From Bradyrhizobium centrolobii (lineage in GTDB: Bacteria; Pseudomonadota; Alphaproteobacteria; Rhizobiales; Xanthobacteraceae): 64,000 nucleotides of DNA. The notes under the pieces are model-generated. The model worked only from the letters and a program-made list of their open reading frames with translations, made no database searches and had not been told where the DNA came from. Below are positions 50,201-60,315 of this stretch, one piece after another. The stretch is from contig NZ_LUUB01000054.1 in NCBI RefSeq assembly GCF_001641635.1, positions 117,883 to 181,882 of the forward strand. The letters run 5' to 3'. Within the stretch, counting starts at the first letter, position 1, and each line of letters opens with the position of its first letter. The position numbers and the translations under genes are program-made.

Positions 50201-51256
50201 ATGCGTTACGCAACCCTCATCCTCACAGTGCTGGCTCTGATTGGTCCGACGCGCGCCGACGCGGTCGCTCCCCAGATCGATCCGCGCGCCTCACTCGGCG
50301 TGGTGCAACAATGGATCTACAACTACCGCACCAAGCCGGACTATGCGCACGTGCCGGCCGCCGTTCGCGTCCTCTTCCATTCGCAGACATTTAAGGAACC
50401 CGAAAACGCAGGGATCTATCTCGGCTTCATCGCCGGTGCGATAGCGTCGAATCCGCTGAAAGCCGAACAGCTGGTAAACAGCTTCTTCCCCGTGCCTCCC
50501 GAAGACGAGTGGGTCATCGTGCGCGCCATTGCCTATTCGGGATTGCCCGACTGGCGCGACCTGCTCCGGCGGGTCGCGCCGAAAATGCCGGAACGGCGGG
50601 TCATGATCGACAGCTACCTCAACGGCACGTTACCGACGCTCGCGGAAATTCCGCTGGAGGAGCCGAAGCCGGGCATGTTCGACAAGCTGCGCAACAGCTT
50701 CACCCGCAATCCGTTCAAGAAGGAAGAGAAGAAGCTCGACACCAAATTGACCTTTGCGACGAGCCAGGATCTCTTGGACACGCTCTGGGGCTATTATTTC
50801 GCGACGGGCTCTCACGTGCCGATCATGAGGATCACTCAGATGCTGCCGTGGTCGAAGAGTCGCGACACCCTCGACAAGCTCACGGTGGGCAGCATGGCGC
50901 GTTACACGCTTGCAAGCTATGCCGTGCGTGACAATGCCTTGCGGGAATTCCTGCGTGGCGAGCTGGCGCTGCGGCCTGAACCGGTGAAGGGTCCGCTGAC
51001 CGAGGTCATTCAGGCCGCCGATACCGTTCAACTCAGCGCCTTGCGACGCGATGCCCTCGCCGCAGTCGAGGAGCTGAAGACGAAGGGATCGGACGCCCGC
51101 CGCAACCTCGATTTCTGGGGCCAAGTTGGGGTCGGCGCGCTCGCCCTGGGCTGTGTGTCCGCTGCTGCGCTTGGACAAGTCGCCGTCGGTGTTCCCTGCG
51201 TGATCGGCGGCGCCACGTCGCAGGGGTTGCTGTCGTTCTGGGAGAAGCAGCAATAG
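50201..51256 (+). CDS. Exported/membrane-anchored hypothetical protein
   Basis: 351 aa. Start 50201 has GGAG at 6 nt; in-frame starts at 50165 and 50189 exist. Signal peptide MRYATLILTVLALIGPTRAD. The main body is helical (LGVVQQWIYNYRTKPDYAHV; VIVRAIAYSGLPDWRDLLRR; DLLDTLWGYYFATGSHVPIM), and a hydrophobic C-terminal segment (QVGVGALALGCVSAAALGQV) may anchor it. No family of known function is recognised. It is divergent from the BamA paralogue, so a role at the envelope is possible but unproven. Confidence 0.78.
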   Translation: MRYATLILTVLALIGPTRADAVAPQIDPRASLGVVQQWIYNYRTKPDYAHVPAAVRVLFHSQTFKEPENAGIYLGFIAGAIASNPLKAEQLVNSFFPVPPEDEWVIVRAIAYSGLPDWRDLLRRVAPKMPERRVMIDSYLNGTLPTLAEIPLEEPKPGMFDKLRNSFTRNPFKKEEKKLDTKLTFATSQDLLDTLWGYYFATGSHVPIMRITQMLPWSKSRDTLDKLTVGSMARYTLASYAVRDNALREFLRGELALRPEPVKGPLTEVIQAADTVQLSALRRDALAAVEELKTKGSDARRNLDFWGQVGVGALALGCVSAAALGQVAVGVPCVIGGATSQGLLSFWEKQQ

Positions 51257-51405
51257 CGCCGTGTCGGCTGGCCCGGTCAAACGGCTAGGCGACGTCCCTC
51301 AGGTCAGGTCATGCTGGATCGCGGCAAGCAAGGATTGCAGGGCCGCGCTGTTCGCTCAGAGGTCAATGAACCGACGGTCACGCCTGCGGCCTTTACAGGC
51401 CGGGT

Positions 51406-51480
51406 GTCGCCGATAGGCGACTCTTCCTTAGCCATTCTCCGACCCGAAGGGGTCGGACTCCGGCTCCGGAGGAGCCGGAG
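51406..51480. terminator. Three consecutive hairpins between convergent genes
   Basis: GTCGCC-GATA-GGCGAC (51406-51421), CCGACCC-GAAG-GGGTCGG (51439-51456) and CTCCGGCTCC-GGA-GGAGCCGGAG (51458-51480) stand in a row between the hypothetical gene (ends 51256) and the CurA-type gene (ends 51488). They probably act as a bidirectional terminator or barrier; no U-tract is present. Confidence 0.5.
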
Positions 51481-51487
51481 ACGCCGG

Positions 51488-52510
51488 CTACGCCTTGTCG
51501 GGGCCGACCCGGACCAGTTGCTTGCCGAAATTGGCGCCCTTCAGGAGGCCCATGAAGGCGCTGGGCGCGCTTTCCAGGCCCTCGGTGACGAACTCCTTGT
51601 ATTTCACCTTGCCCTCGCGGACCCAGGCCGACATGTCGCGCAGGAAGTCGCCGTGGCGTGCGGCGAAGTCGCTGACGATGAAGCCGCGGAAGGTCAGCCG
51701 CTTGGTCAGGGTCGCACGCATCATGCTGGCGGCCCATTTCGGCGGCTTGGCCTCGGTGTCGTTGTAATGGGCGATCAGACCGCAGACCGGCACGCGCGCG
51801 AAGGGATTGAGCAGCGGAAAGACCGCCTCGAACACCGCGCCGCCGACATTCTCGAAATAGACGTCGATGCCCTTCGGGCAGGCGAACTTCAGCTTGGCCG
51901 CGAAATCGGTTTCGCGGTGATCGATGCAGGCATCGAAGCCGAGCTCTTTGACCACGTAGTCGCACTTGTCCTTGCCGCCGGCGATGCCGACAGCACGCGC
52001 CCCCTTGATCTTCGCGATCTGGCCCACGGCCGAACCGACCGCGCCGGAGGCGCCGGCGACGACCACGATCTCGCCTGGCTGCGGCTTGCCGATGTCGAGC
52101 AGGCCCGTATACGCCGTCATGCCGGGCATGCCGAGCACGCCGATCGAGGTCGAGATCGGTGCGAGTTTTGTATCGACCTTGATCAGACCCTTGCCGTTGG
52201 AGATTGCGTGCGTGAGCCAGCCGGCGCGCGTCCGCACGATCTCGCCCTTGGCGAAGTTCGGATTGTTGGAAGCCGCGACCTCGCTGACCGTCTCGCCTTC
52301 CATCACGCCGCCGACCGGCACGGGCGCGGCGTAGGACGGACCCTCGCTCATGCGACCGCGCATATAGGGATCGAGCGACAGCCAGATCGTGCGCAGCAGG
52401 ACTTCACCCTGCCCTGGCGTCGGGATCGCGAATTCCTCGATGCGGAAATCAGACGGCTTGGGCTCGCCGACGGGACGCGCGGCGAGAACGATGCGTTTGC
52501 CTTGGGACAT
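51488..52510 (-). CDS. NADP-dependent MDR oxidoreductase (CurA/LTB4 dehydrogenase-like)
   Basis: 340 aa zinc-free medium-chain reductase reducing enones. N-terminus RIVLAARPVGEPKPSDF with YMRGRM is the CurA/YncB type; the cofactor loop is VVAGASGAVGSAVGQIAKIK, and YFENVGGAVFEAVFPLLNPF follows. The C-terminal segment MTRRLTFRGF-like (TLTKRLTFRGFIVSDF) is family-typical. It is isolated, with guaB upstream and hairpins downstream. Likely role is reduction of reactive alpha,beta-unsaturated carbonyls. Confidence 0.93.
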   Translation of the reverse strand: MSQGKRIVLAARPVGEPKPSDFRIEEFAIPTPGQGEVLLRTIWLSLDPYMRGRMSEGPSYAAPVPVGGVMEGETVSEVAASNNPNFAKGEIVRTRAGWLTHAISNGKGLIKVDTKLAPISTSIGVLGMPGMTAYTGLLDIGKPQPGEIVVVAGASGAVGSAVGQIAKIKGARAVGIAGGKDKCDYVVKELGFDACIDHRETDFAAKLKFACPKGIDVYFENVGGAVFEAVFPLLNPFARVPVCGLIAHYNDTEAKPPKWAASMMRATLTKRLTFRGFIVSDFAARHGDFLRDMSAWVREGKVKYKEFVTEGLESAPSAFMGLLKGANFGKQLVRVGPDKA

Positions 52511-52643
52511 GGTGGTTTCCTCCGGATTGTCTTTCGACCCGAACGGAAGCGGAGGGACTGGAGCGCGTCAATACAAAAGGACTGGAGCGCTTGGTCGCCC
52601 ATGTTGTCGCTGACGAATTTGAGAAAGCCGACGCCTCATTCTC

Positions 52644-52734
52644 CGTCGTCATGCCCGGGCTTGACCCGGGCATCCACGATGCCAAGGAGCAAGGCGCAAG
52701 ACGCGGATGGCCGGGTCAAGCCCGGCCATGACGA
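52644..52734. repeat. Paired REP hairpins
   Basis: ATGCCCGGG-CTTGA-CCCGGGCAT (from 52650) and ATGGCCGGG-TCAAG-CCCGGCCAT (from 52706) are two strong hairpins in opposite orientation (CGTCGTCATG... and ...CATGACGA at the edges). A third copy lies at 62700-62738. Confidence 0.75.
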
Positions 52735-52749
52735 GGAAGAGAGCGGCGA

Positions 52750-54423
<1,674 letters not shown>

Positions 54424-54432
54424 TTAAGCAAA

Positions 54433-54684
54433 TCAGCGTGGATAGCCTGGCGGCGGCCCGTGCTGGCGGATGGCATCCACGACCTCCCGGTGCCGCCGGT
54501 CCTCCCGCTTCATGTGCACCGCGATCACGGCATGGGCCGACGGCACCAGCAGCAGAATGTGGAAGACCAGGCCGAAAATCGCGCAGACGACGCAGAGGAT
54601 GAGGTTGAAGATCGCCGAAAACGGCTGGCCGTTCAGGAGCAGCCCGATCGGCGGCAGGAGCGCGGCAAGGATGTAGATCATCAC
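54433..54684 (-). CDS. YqaE/Pmp3-like small membrane protein with extended tail
   Basis: 83 aa. MMIYILAALLPPIGLLLNGQ and FSAIFNLILCVVCAIFGLVF are the two helices of the Pmp3/UPF0057 family, which is normally about 52 residues; here a polar tail (VHMKREDRRHREVVDAIRQH) extends into the cytosol. Pmp3 proteins affect membrane potential under stress in other organisms. Start could be either of two adjacent ATGs. Confidence 0.75.
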   Translation of the reverse strand: MMIYILAALLPPIGLLLNGQPFSAIFNLILCVVCAIFGLVFHILLLVPSAHAVIAVHMKREDRRHREVVDAIRQHGPPPGYPR

Positions 54685-54835
54685 GGGATCCCCGGCGTCC
54701 GGCGCAACCGAGAGGGGTCACACCGTTGTTACGCAGGATCTAGGTGCTATGCGTGGTTCCGCAATGGTCTCGGGTGGGTGGCGGTGATAAGCCGCAATTC
54801 TCGCCCTTCCTTCTGATTTCCATTACCAATCTGTC

Positions 54836-56329
54836 ATGTCGGTCGACAAGCAACGCGTGATTCCGCTGATCGTGGCCACCGCTCTGTTCATGGAGAACAT
54901 GGACTCCACGGTCATCGCCACCTCGCTGCCCGCGATCGCCGCCGACATCGGCACCAGCCCCCTGACGCTGAAGCTCGCCATCACCTCCTACCTGCTGTCG
55001 CTCGCGGTGTTCATCCCGGCGAGCGGCTGGACCGCCGACCGGTTCGGCGCGCGCATGGTGTTTGCGATCGCGGTCGGCGTGTTCATGGTGGGCTCGGTCG
55101 GCTGCGCGCTGTCGACCTCGGTCACCGACTTCGTGTTCGCGCGCATCCTCCAGGGCATGGGCGGGGCGATGATGACGCCGGTCGGGCGGCTGGTGCTGCT
55201 GCGGTCAGTCGACAAGAGCGCGCTGGTCAATGCCATGGCCTGGGTGACGATCCCGGCCCTCATAGGTCCCGTGATCGGACCGCCACTCGGCGGCTTCATC
55301 ACGACGTATGCATCCTGGCACTGGATCTTCCTGATCAACATCCCGATCGGGTTGCTCGGCATCTTCATGGCGTTGCGTTTCATCGACCCCATCAGGAGCG
55401 AGACCCAGGAGAAGTTCGATCTCTACGGCATGGTGCTTGCTGGCATCGGGCTCGCCGGCATCGCCTTCGGGCTGTCGGTCGCCGGCCTCAACCTGTTGCC
55501 CTGGAGCACGATCGCCGCCCTGGTGGTGGGTGGATCGATCTCGATGACGCTTTATGTGCTTCATGCCCGGCGGACGGGATCGCCGGTCCTCGACTTTTCG
55601 CTGCTGAAGCTGCCGACCCTGCGCGCCGCGATCCTCGGCGGGTTCATGTTCCGGCTCGGGATCGGCGCGTTACCGTTCCTGCTGCCGCTGCTGATGCAGA
55701 TCGGTTTCGGGCTGTCGCCGTTCCAGTCCGGCCTCGTGACGTTCTCCTCCTCGCTTGGCGCCATGGGCATGAAGACGCTGGCGGCGCGCATCATCCGCGC
55801 CTTCGGTTTCCGCAACCTGATGACGGTGAATGCGATCATCAGCGCGTTCTTCCTCGGCGTGTGCGCACTGTTCACGGTGACGACGCCACTGCTGATCATC
55901 ATGGTCATCCTGGTGGTCGGCGGTTTCTTCCGCTCGCTGGAGTTCACCGCGATCAATACGGTCGCCTATGCCGAGGTGGAGACGGCGCAGATGAGCCGCG
56001 CCACCACGCTCGTAAGCGTCAACCAGCAGCTCGCGGTCTCGGCTGGCGTCGCCGTCGGCGCGGCCTCGGTGGAGACGACGATGTGGCTCAGCCATGTCAG
56101 CGATCTCAATGCGACCGTGTTCGCGCCGGCCTTCGTCGTCGTCGCGCTGACATCGGCGGCATCGAGCTATTTCTTCTGGCAGATGCCCGACGACGCCGGC
56201 CACGAGATCTCCGGCCGCAAGGCGGTGGAGATTTCCAGCCGCAAGGGCGCGGCAAAGAGCGCGGCGAGCGCCGCCGTCAAGGCGGCGACCGAGGATACGC
56301 AGGACATGCGGGATCAGCGGCTGGGCTGA
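54836..56329 (+). CDS. DHA2-family MFS multidrug efflux transporter
   Basis: 497 aa with about 14 helices. Motif D1-like MENMDSTVIATSLPAIAADI in TM1, motif A WTADRFGARMVFAIAV, motif B RILQGMGGAMMTPVGRLVLL and the antiporter motif C region IPALIGPVIGPPLGGFI are all present. A hydrophilic C-terminal tail rich in Ala/Lys follows TM14. Proton-driven drug export is expected; no HlyD-type adaptor gene is adjacent, so it probably acts alone in the inner membrane. Confidence 0.93.
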   Translation: MSVDKQRVIPLIVATALFMENMDSTVIATSLPAIAADIGTSPLTLKLAITSYLLSLAVFIPASGWTADRFGARMVFAIAVGVFMVGSVGCALSTSVTDFVFARILQGMGGAMMTPVGRLVLLRSVDKSALVNAMAWVTIPALIGPVIGPPLGGFITTYASWHWIFLINIPIGLLGIFMALRFIDPIRSETQEKFDLYGMVLAGIGLAGIAFGLSVAGLNLLPWSTIAALVVGGSISMTLYVLHARRTGSPVLDFSLLKLPTLRAAILGGFMFRLGIGALPFLLPLLMQIGFGLSPFQSGLVTFSSSLGAMGMKTLAARIIRAFGFRNLMTVNAIISAFFLGVCALFTVTTPLLIIMVILVVGGFFRSLEFTAINTVAYAEVETAQMSRATTLVSVNQQLAVSAGVAVGAASVETTMWLSHVSDLNATVFAPAFVVVALTSAASSYFFWQMPDDAGHEISGRKAVEISSRKGAAKSAASAAVKAATEDTQDMRDQRLG

Positions 56330-56345
56330 GGCGCGCGCTTCGCCG

Positions 56346-58226
56346 CTAGCCCTGAATCCGGAAGAAGGTGACACCCAGCTTGAGGCTGCTCGCGGGCAAC
56401 AGAACCTTGCCGTTCTGCACCGGCACGGAAAACGGAGGCTCGGCCGACTGGAGGCTGGGATCGGATTGATCGGGGTTTTTGAGGAAGACGGCAAGATTGC
56501 TATGGGTCGAGTCCACCAGATAGTGCTGAACGGTCACCATCCCATCGGGTAGCGGCAGATTGTCGATCTCCACGGAGAAGTTTTCCGGCGTGTCGGGCAG
56601 TGAATTGTCGGCGTTGCCGAACACCAGCGTGGGATTGTAGTTGAAGACGACGATGCTTGCGGTCTTCTGGACGGGATCGCTGACGGCGAATGCCCCCAGA
56701 TTCGAGCTCGTGCCCGACGTCGACAGCGTCACCGGCCGGCGCGTCCCCGTCATCAGGGCGAACATCCTGAAAACGTTCGCGGCCGGCTTGGGCAAGTAAT
56801 GGACGGCCTTGTTGATGTCCGTATATTTGTGCATCAGGCTCGCCTGCGTCAGGAACGGCTCTGCTTTGGGATCGCCCTGCCCGTCCTCGAGAATCAGGTA
56901 GGATCCCATCGAAATCCCCTGCGCAACCGCCTCGGTCAGAAAGGCCGCCGCCCACGCCGCGCCCTTGTGCGACTGGTTGATGTCGCCGTCACTGGCTTCG
57001 CTCGGTCCCCATTCGGAGAGGAACAGCTTGAGCCCGGGATATTTGTTCCGCACCGTCGTGACGACCTGCCTGAACAGCGCAAACGGCGTGGTCGGATCCT
57101 TGGCGTAGTCGAGGCTACCGTAGAAGTGGAATGAAAAGCGGTTCAGCGCCGAGCTGAACGGCAAGTTCGGCGTCAGCGTCTGGTCCAGAAAGACCTCTTC
57201 CAGAGTCGGAAGATTCCAGCCGGGATAGTAATAGAAGCTTCTGCTGGTGAACGCGGGGCCCGCGATTTCGATGGTCTTACCCGAATAGCTGCTGTTGCTG
57301 GCGAGCTCCGTCCTGACGGTGTCGATCGCCTCGGCAAAGATCTTGTGCATCGGCAAGATGCCGTGATCGAGCCGCCGCATGTCGTATTCATACGGGTACG
57401 ACAGGCCGAAATTGTTGTAGGGATATGTGTTGGCCTGGTACGCCGGCCACTGATGCAGCGTATAGCTGTCGGGATTGATCCACCACAGCCAGCGTCCGAA
57501 CGGCCCGAGCGGCTTGAGCGAATAGGCGGCGGGATTGGTTTCGCTGAAGTGCTCTGGTGTCCGCTCGGCGCCGTCGAGTTCGTTGCTCACCTCGAAGATC
57601 ACCGATTGCGCGCCCTTGTCGAAGGCCTGGGTCACGATGTAGCGCACCAGCTTCTTGGCGTAGATCTGGTAGCGCGCCTGGGACGGCCAGCTCTCGGCCG
57701 AGTTGTAAGGCGCGTTGTTGGCGTCAGCCATGAAGCTCGGCGGCATGAACGATGCGACGGCGACATGAAGGGACAGACCATTGCCGAACGACCACGGGAA
57801 CGTCCAGTCGAGCATGTTGCACCCGCCCGGGGTCAAGGACGGCTGGGGGGTGAACGTATAGCTGCCGTTTCCATCAACATCGACTTTGAAGCTGCCCAGA
57901 TTGTTGCTGGCATCGAGGTCGCACAGCACATCGCTCTGAAGGAAGCGGAGCCGTTTCATCTTGAGATCGGTGATGATCTGCTTCAGGTCGTTGGGCTGCG
58001 GATCGGACCACGGCTCGGACGGGGCATTCGCGCCCTGGAACATGCCCTGCACTGTCGCGAGATCGTCGCCGCTCTCGCTCTTGACCGCCGCGGCGTCAAC
58101 CAGGATGGATACGTCGGCGCGTGCCGAAGTCGCTCCACCCAGAGCCAGCGATGTCGAGGCGAGCAATGCGAGAACAAGCTGTCGCTTGGAATCAAAGAAA
58201 CAATCGAGATCGACCAGATACCACAT
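56346..58226 (-). CDS. Secreted clan GH-A glycoside hydrolase (GH39-like)
   Basis: 626 aa from ATG 58226 with a signal peptide (RQLVLALLASTSLALGGATS). The TIM barrel carries the clan GH-A acid/base in VIFEVSNELDGAER (Asn-Glu pair) and the nucleophile in LKLFLSEWGPSEASD (Glu). SFHFYGSLDY lies between them. A C-terminal all-beta domain (VFNYNPTLVFGNADNSLPDT; LLPASSLKLGVTFFRIQG) follows. It resembles GH39 xylosidase/iduronidase-type enzymes, but the substrate glycan is not known. Convergent with the DHA2 gene; no polysaccharide genes are adjacent. Confidence 0.78.
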   Translation of the reverse strand: MWYLVDLDCFFDSKRQLVLALLASTSLALGGATSARADVSILVDAAAVKSESGDDLATVQGMFQGANAPSEPWSDPQPNDLKQIITDLKMKRLRFLQSDVLCDLDASNNLGSFKVDVDGNGSYTFTPQPSLTPGGCNMLDWTFPWSFGNGLSLHVAVASFMPPSFMADANNAPYNSAESWPSQARYQIYAKKLVRYIVTQAFDKGAQSVIFEVSNELDGAERTPEHFSETNPAAYSLKPLGPFGRWLWWINPDSYTLHQWPAYQANTYPYNNFGLSYPYEYDMRRLDHGILPMHKIFAEAIDTVRTELASNSSYSGKTIEIAGPAFTSRSFYYYPGWNLPTLEEVFLDQTLTPNLPFSSALNRFSFHFYGSLDYAKDPTTPFALFRQVVTTVRNKYPGLKLFLSEWGPSEASDGDINQSHKGAAWAAAFLTEAVAQGISMGSYLILEDGQGDPKAEPFLTQASLMHKYTDINKAVHYLPKPAANVFRMFALMTGTRRPVTLSTSGTSSNLGAFAVSDPVQKTASIVVFNYNPTLVFGNADNSLPDTPENFSVEIDNLPLPDGMVTVQHYLVDSTHSNLAVFLKNPDQSDPSLQSAEPPFSVPVQNGKVLLPASSLKLGVTFFRIQG

Positions 58227-58335
58227 GTTCGCCGCCACCCGCACTCGTTGAGATTGTTACGAGAGCGACTATCACGTGCGAATGTTATGTCGATGTGAAC
58301 GGTAGAACATCCGGCGTGTGACAACCAACAGCAAG

Positions 58336-59022
58336 TCAGGATGTCGCACCGCCCCGAAATCCCGTAGCGAGCACGTAACGTTCGGAGGAATCCTGCCGGC
58401 TCGCGGCGGGCTTCACGTGACGCACCGTTGCAAAATCGCGCTTGAGCTGGGCGAGCAGCTCGGCGTCGGCGCCGCTCTGGAACGTCTTTGCCAGGAACGT
58501 GCCGCCGGGCTTCAGCACGTCGCAGGCGAACGCCGCGGCGGTCTCGACCAGGCCGACGATGCGGAGCTGGTCGGTCTTGCGATGGCCGGTGGTGTTGGCG
58601 GCCATGTCCGACATCACGACGTCGGCGCCGCCTCCTAACATGGCGGTGAGCCTCGAAGGCGCGTCATTGTCCATGAAGTCGAGCTGCGCGAAGTCGACGC
58701 CGGGAATCTCCGGCATCTCCAACAGATCGATCGCAACCACCTTCCCCTTGCCGTCGACCGAACCGACGCGCTTGGCGGCGATCTGGCTCCAGCCGCCCGG
58801 CGCCGCGCCGAGATCGACCACCGCCATGCCGGGCTTCAGCAGGCGAAATTTGTCGTCCATCTCGAGCAATTTGAACGCGGCACGCGAGCGATAGCCCTGC
58901 GCCTTGGCCTTGGCCACATAGGGATCGTTGAGCTGCCGCTCCAGCCAGAGCTTTGAAGACAGTTTGCGCTTGCCGCCGGTCTTGACCTGGACGTGCAAGC
59001 GGCCGGTGGTGTCCTTGGCCAT
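58336..59022 (-). CDS. rlmE: 23S rRNA (uridine-2'-O)-methyltransferase RlmE (FtsJ)
   Basis: 228 aa. FtsJ core with [14 protein letters not shown] (catalytic Lys), [20 protein letters not shown] (SAM site), [16 protein letters not shown] (catalytic Asp), [14 protein letters not shown] (catalytic Lys) and [13 protein letters not shown] (catalytic Glu). Methylates U2552 of 23S rRNA during large-subunit maturation. Its ATG is 1 nt from the ppx/gppA stop, so the two are translationally coupled. Confidence 0.96.
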   Translation of the reverse strand: MAKDTTGRLHVQVKTGGKRKLSSKLWLERQLNDPYVAKAKAQGYRSRAAFKLLEMDDKFRLLKPGMAVVDLGAAPGGWSQIAAKRVGSVDGKGKVVAIDLLEMPEIPGVDFAQLDFMDNDAPSRLTAMLGGGADVVMSDMAANTTGHRKTDQLRIVGLVETAAAFACDVLKPGGTFLAKTFQSGADAELLAQLKRDFATVRHVKPAASRQDSSERYVLATGFRGGATS

Positions 59023-59023
59023 C

Positions 59024-60103
59024 TCACCAGCTCCTGAGCGCGCCGTCCTCGCGCATCATCTCGACCAGCATGCCTTCGCGTAAGCCCCGGTCTGCCACGC
59101 GCAGGCGCGGCAGCGGAAAGGCGCGGCGGATGGCATCGAGGATGGCGCAGCCGGCGAGCACGAGATCGGCGCGCTCGACGCTGATGCAATTGTTGCCGGC
59201 GCGCTCCTCGTAGCTCATGCCGAGCAGCTTGTTGATGGTCGCGGTGATGTCGGCATCGTTCATCCAGATGCTGTCGATGCGGCGACGATCGTAGCGCGGC
59301 AGGTTGAGATGGATGCCCGCGAGCGTCGTCACGGTGCCGGAGGTGCCGAGCAGATGCATGTCCGCGAGATCGCGGCCATGCTCTTCCGCGAACGGCGCCA
59401 CATGGCCCGCGACCTCCTGCTCCATCGCGGCATAGATCTCCGGCGTCACGTCACGGCCGCCAAACTGCTCGGCGAGTGTCACGACGCCGAGCGGGATCGA
59501 CATCCAGGCCTTTATGCGCGGCTGGGGATCTTCGTCGGCCGGATCGCGCTCGATCCGCACCAACTCGGTCGAGCCGCCGCCGATATCGAACAGGATCGCG
59601 CCCCGCCCCCTCGGGTCGACCAGCGGCGAGCAGCCAAGCACGGCCAGCGCCGCCTCGGTCTCGCGGTCGATCACCTCGAGCTCGATACCGGTCTCGGCCG
59701 CGACGCGGCTGCGAAAGCCTTCCGCGTTCGACGCCGCGCGGCAGGCTTCGGTCGCGATCAGCCGCAGCCGCCTCGCCTTGCGCAGGTTGATCTTGTCGCG
59801 GCAGATGCTGAGCGCGGCGATCGCGCGCTCGATCGCCGCCTCGCTGATGCAACCAGTCGCCGAGACGCCCTCGCCGAGCCGGATGATGCGCGAGAAGGAA
59901 TCGACCACGCGAAAGCCGTCGCTGGTCGGACAGGCGATCAGCAGCCGGCAATTGTTGGTGCCGAGGTCCAGCGCCGCGTAGACGCCGGTTCCCGGCGCAT
60001 GCGCGGGGACGGCCGACCCGGTGGCCAGCGCCACCGTCGCCATCGCCCCCTCCAGGCCACCGAGCGGCGCATGGCCATCGCGGAGCCGCGTGTGGTCATT
60101 CAT
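59024..60103 (-). CDS. Exopolyphosphatase / pppGpp phosphohydrolase (Ppx/GppA family)
   Basis: 359 aa single ASKHA module. [20 protein letters not shown] is phosphate loop 1, [17 protein letters not shown] follows, and [18 protein letters not shown] is phosphate loop 2; [20 protein letters not shown] is typical of the short alphaproteobacterial form. Without the C-terminal HD domain it hydrolyses polyphosphate or (p)ppGpp terminal phosphate. ATG 60103 is preferred to the upstream in-frame start. Paired with rlmE as in many rhizobia. Confidence 0.94.
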   Translation of the reverse strand: MNDHTRLRDGHAPLGGLEGAMATVALATGSAVPAHAPGTGVYAALDLGTNNCRLLIACPTSDGFRVVDSFSRIIRLGEGVSATGCISEAAIERAIAALSICRDKINLRKARRLRLIATEACRAASNAEGFRSRVAAETGIELEVIDRETEAALAVLGCSPLVDPRGRGAILFDIGGGSTELVRIERDPADEDPQPRIKAWMSIPLGVVTLAEQFGGRDVTPEIYAAMEQEVAGHVAPFAEEHGRDLADMHLLGTSGTVTTLAGIHLNLPRYDRRRIDSIWMNDADITATINKLLGMSYEERAGNNCISVERADLVLAGCAILDAIRRAFPLPRLRVADRGLREGMLVEMMREDGALRSW

Positions 60104-60315
60104 ACAAACTGTCTTTCCGCGGCCCATTGGGCCGATCTGGAATTGCTTTTTTCGCCTGAAACTTTAGCAGCGCGGGAGGCCTGCGCAACAACGCATCACA
60201 TGGGACCATGCCCATTCGTACGTTGTCGTGAACGGGTCCGTGGGTTATCTGATCGGGGTCGGTCCTTCAGGCGCCCGCGAAACCCGCGCAAATGCCGGCT
60301 TTTCAGGACATTTCC

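Noticed and set aside
51406..51480. CRISPR-like spacing of palindromes
   Set aside because: The three hairpins differ in sequence; no repeat-spacer array and no cas genes in the window.
52556..52591. Short direct repeat GGACTGGAGCGC twice, 24 bp apart
   Set aside because: Too short and isolated to assign a function; likely local slippage.
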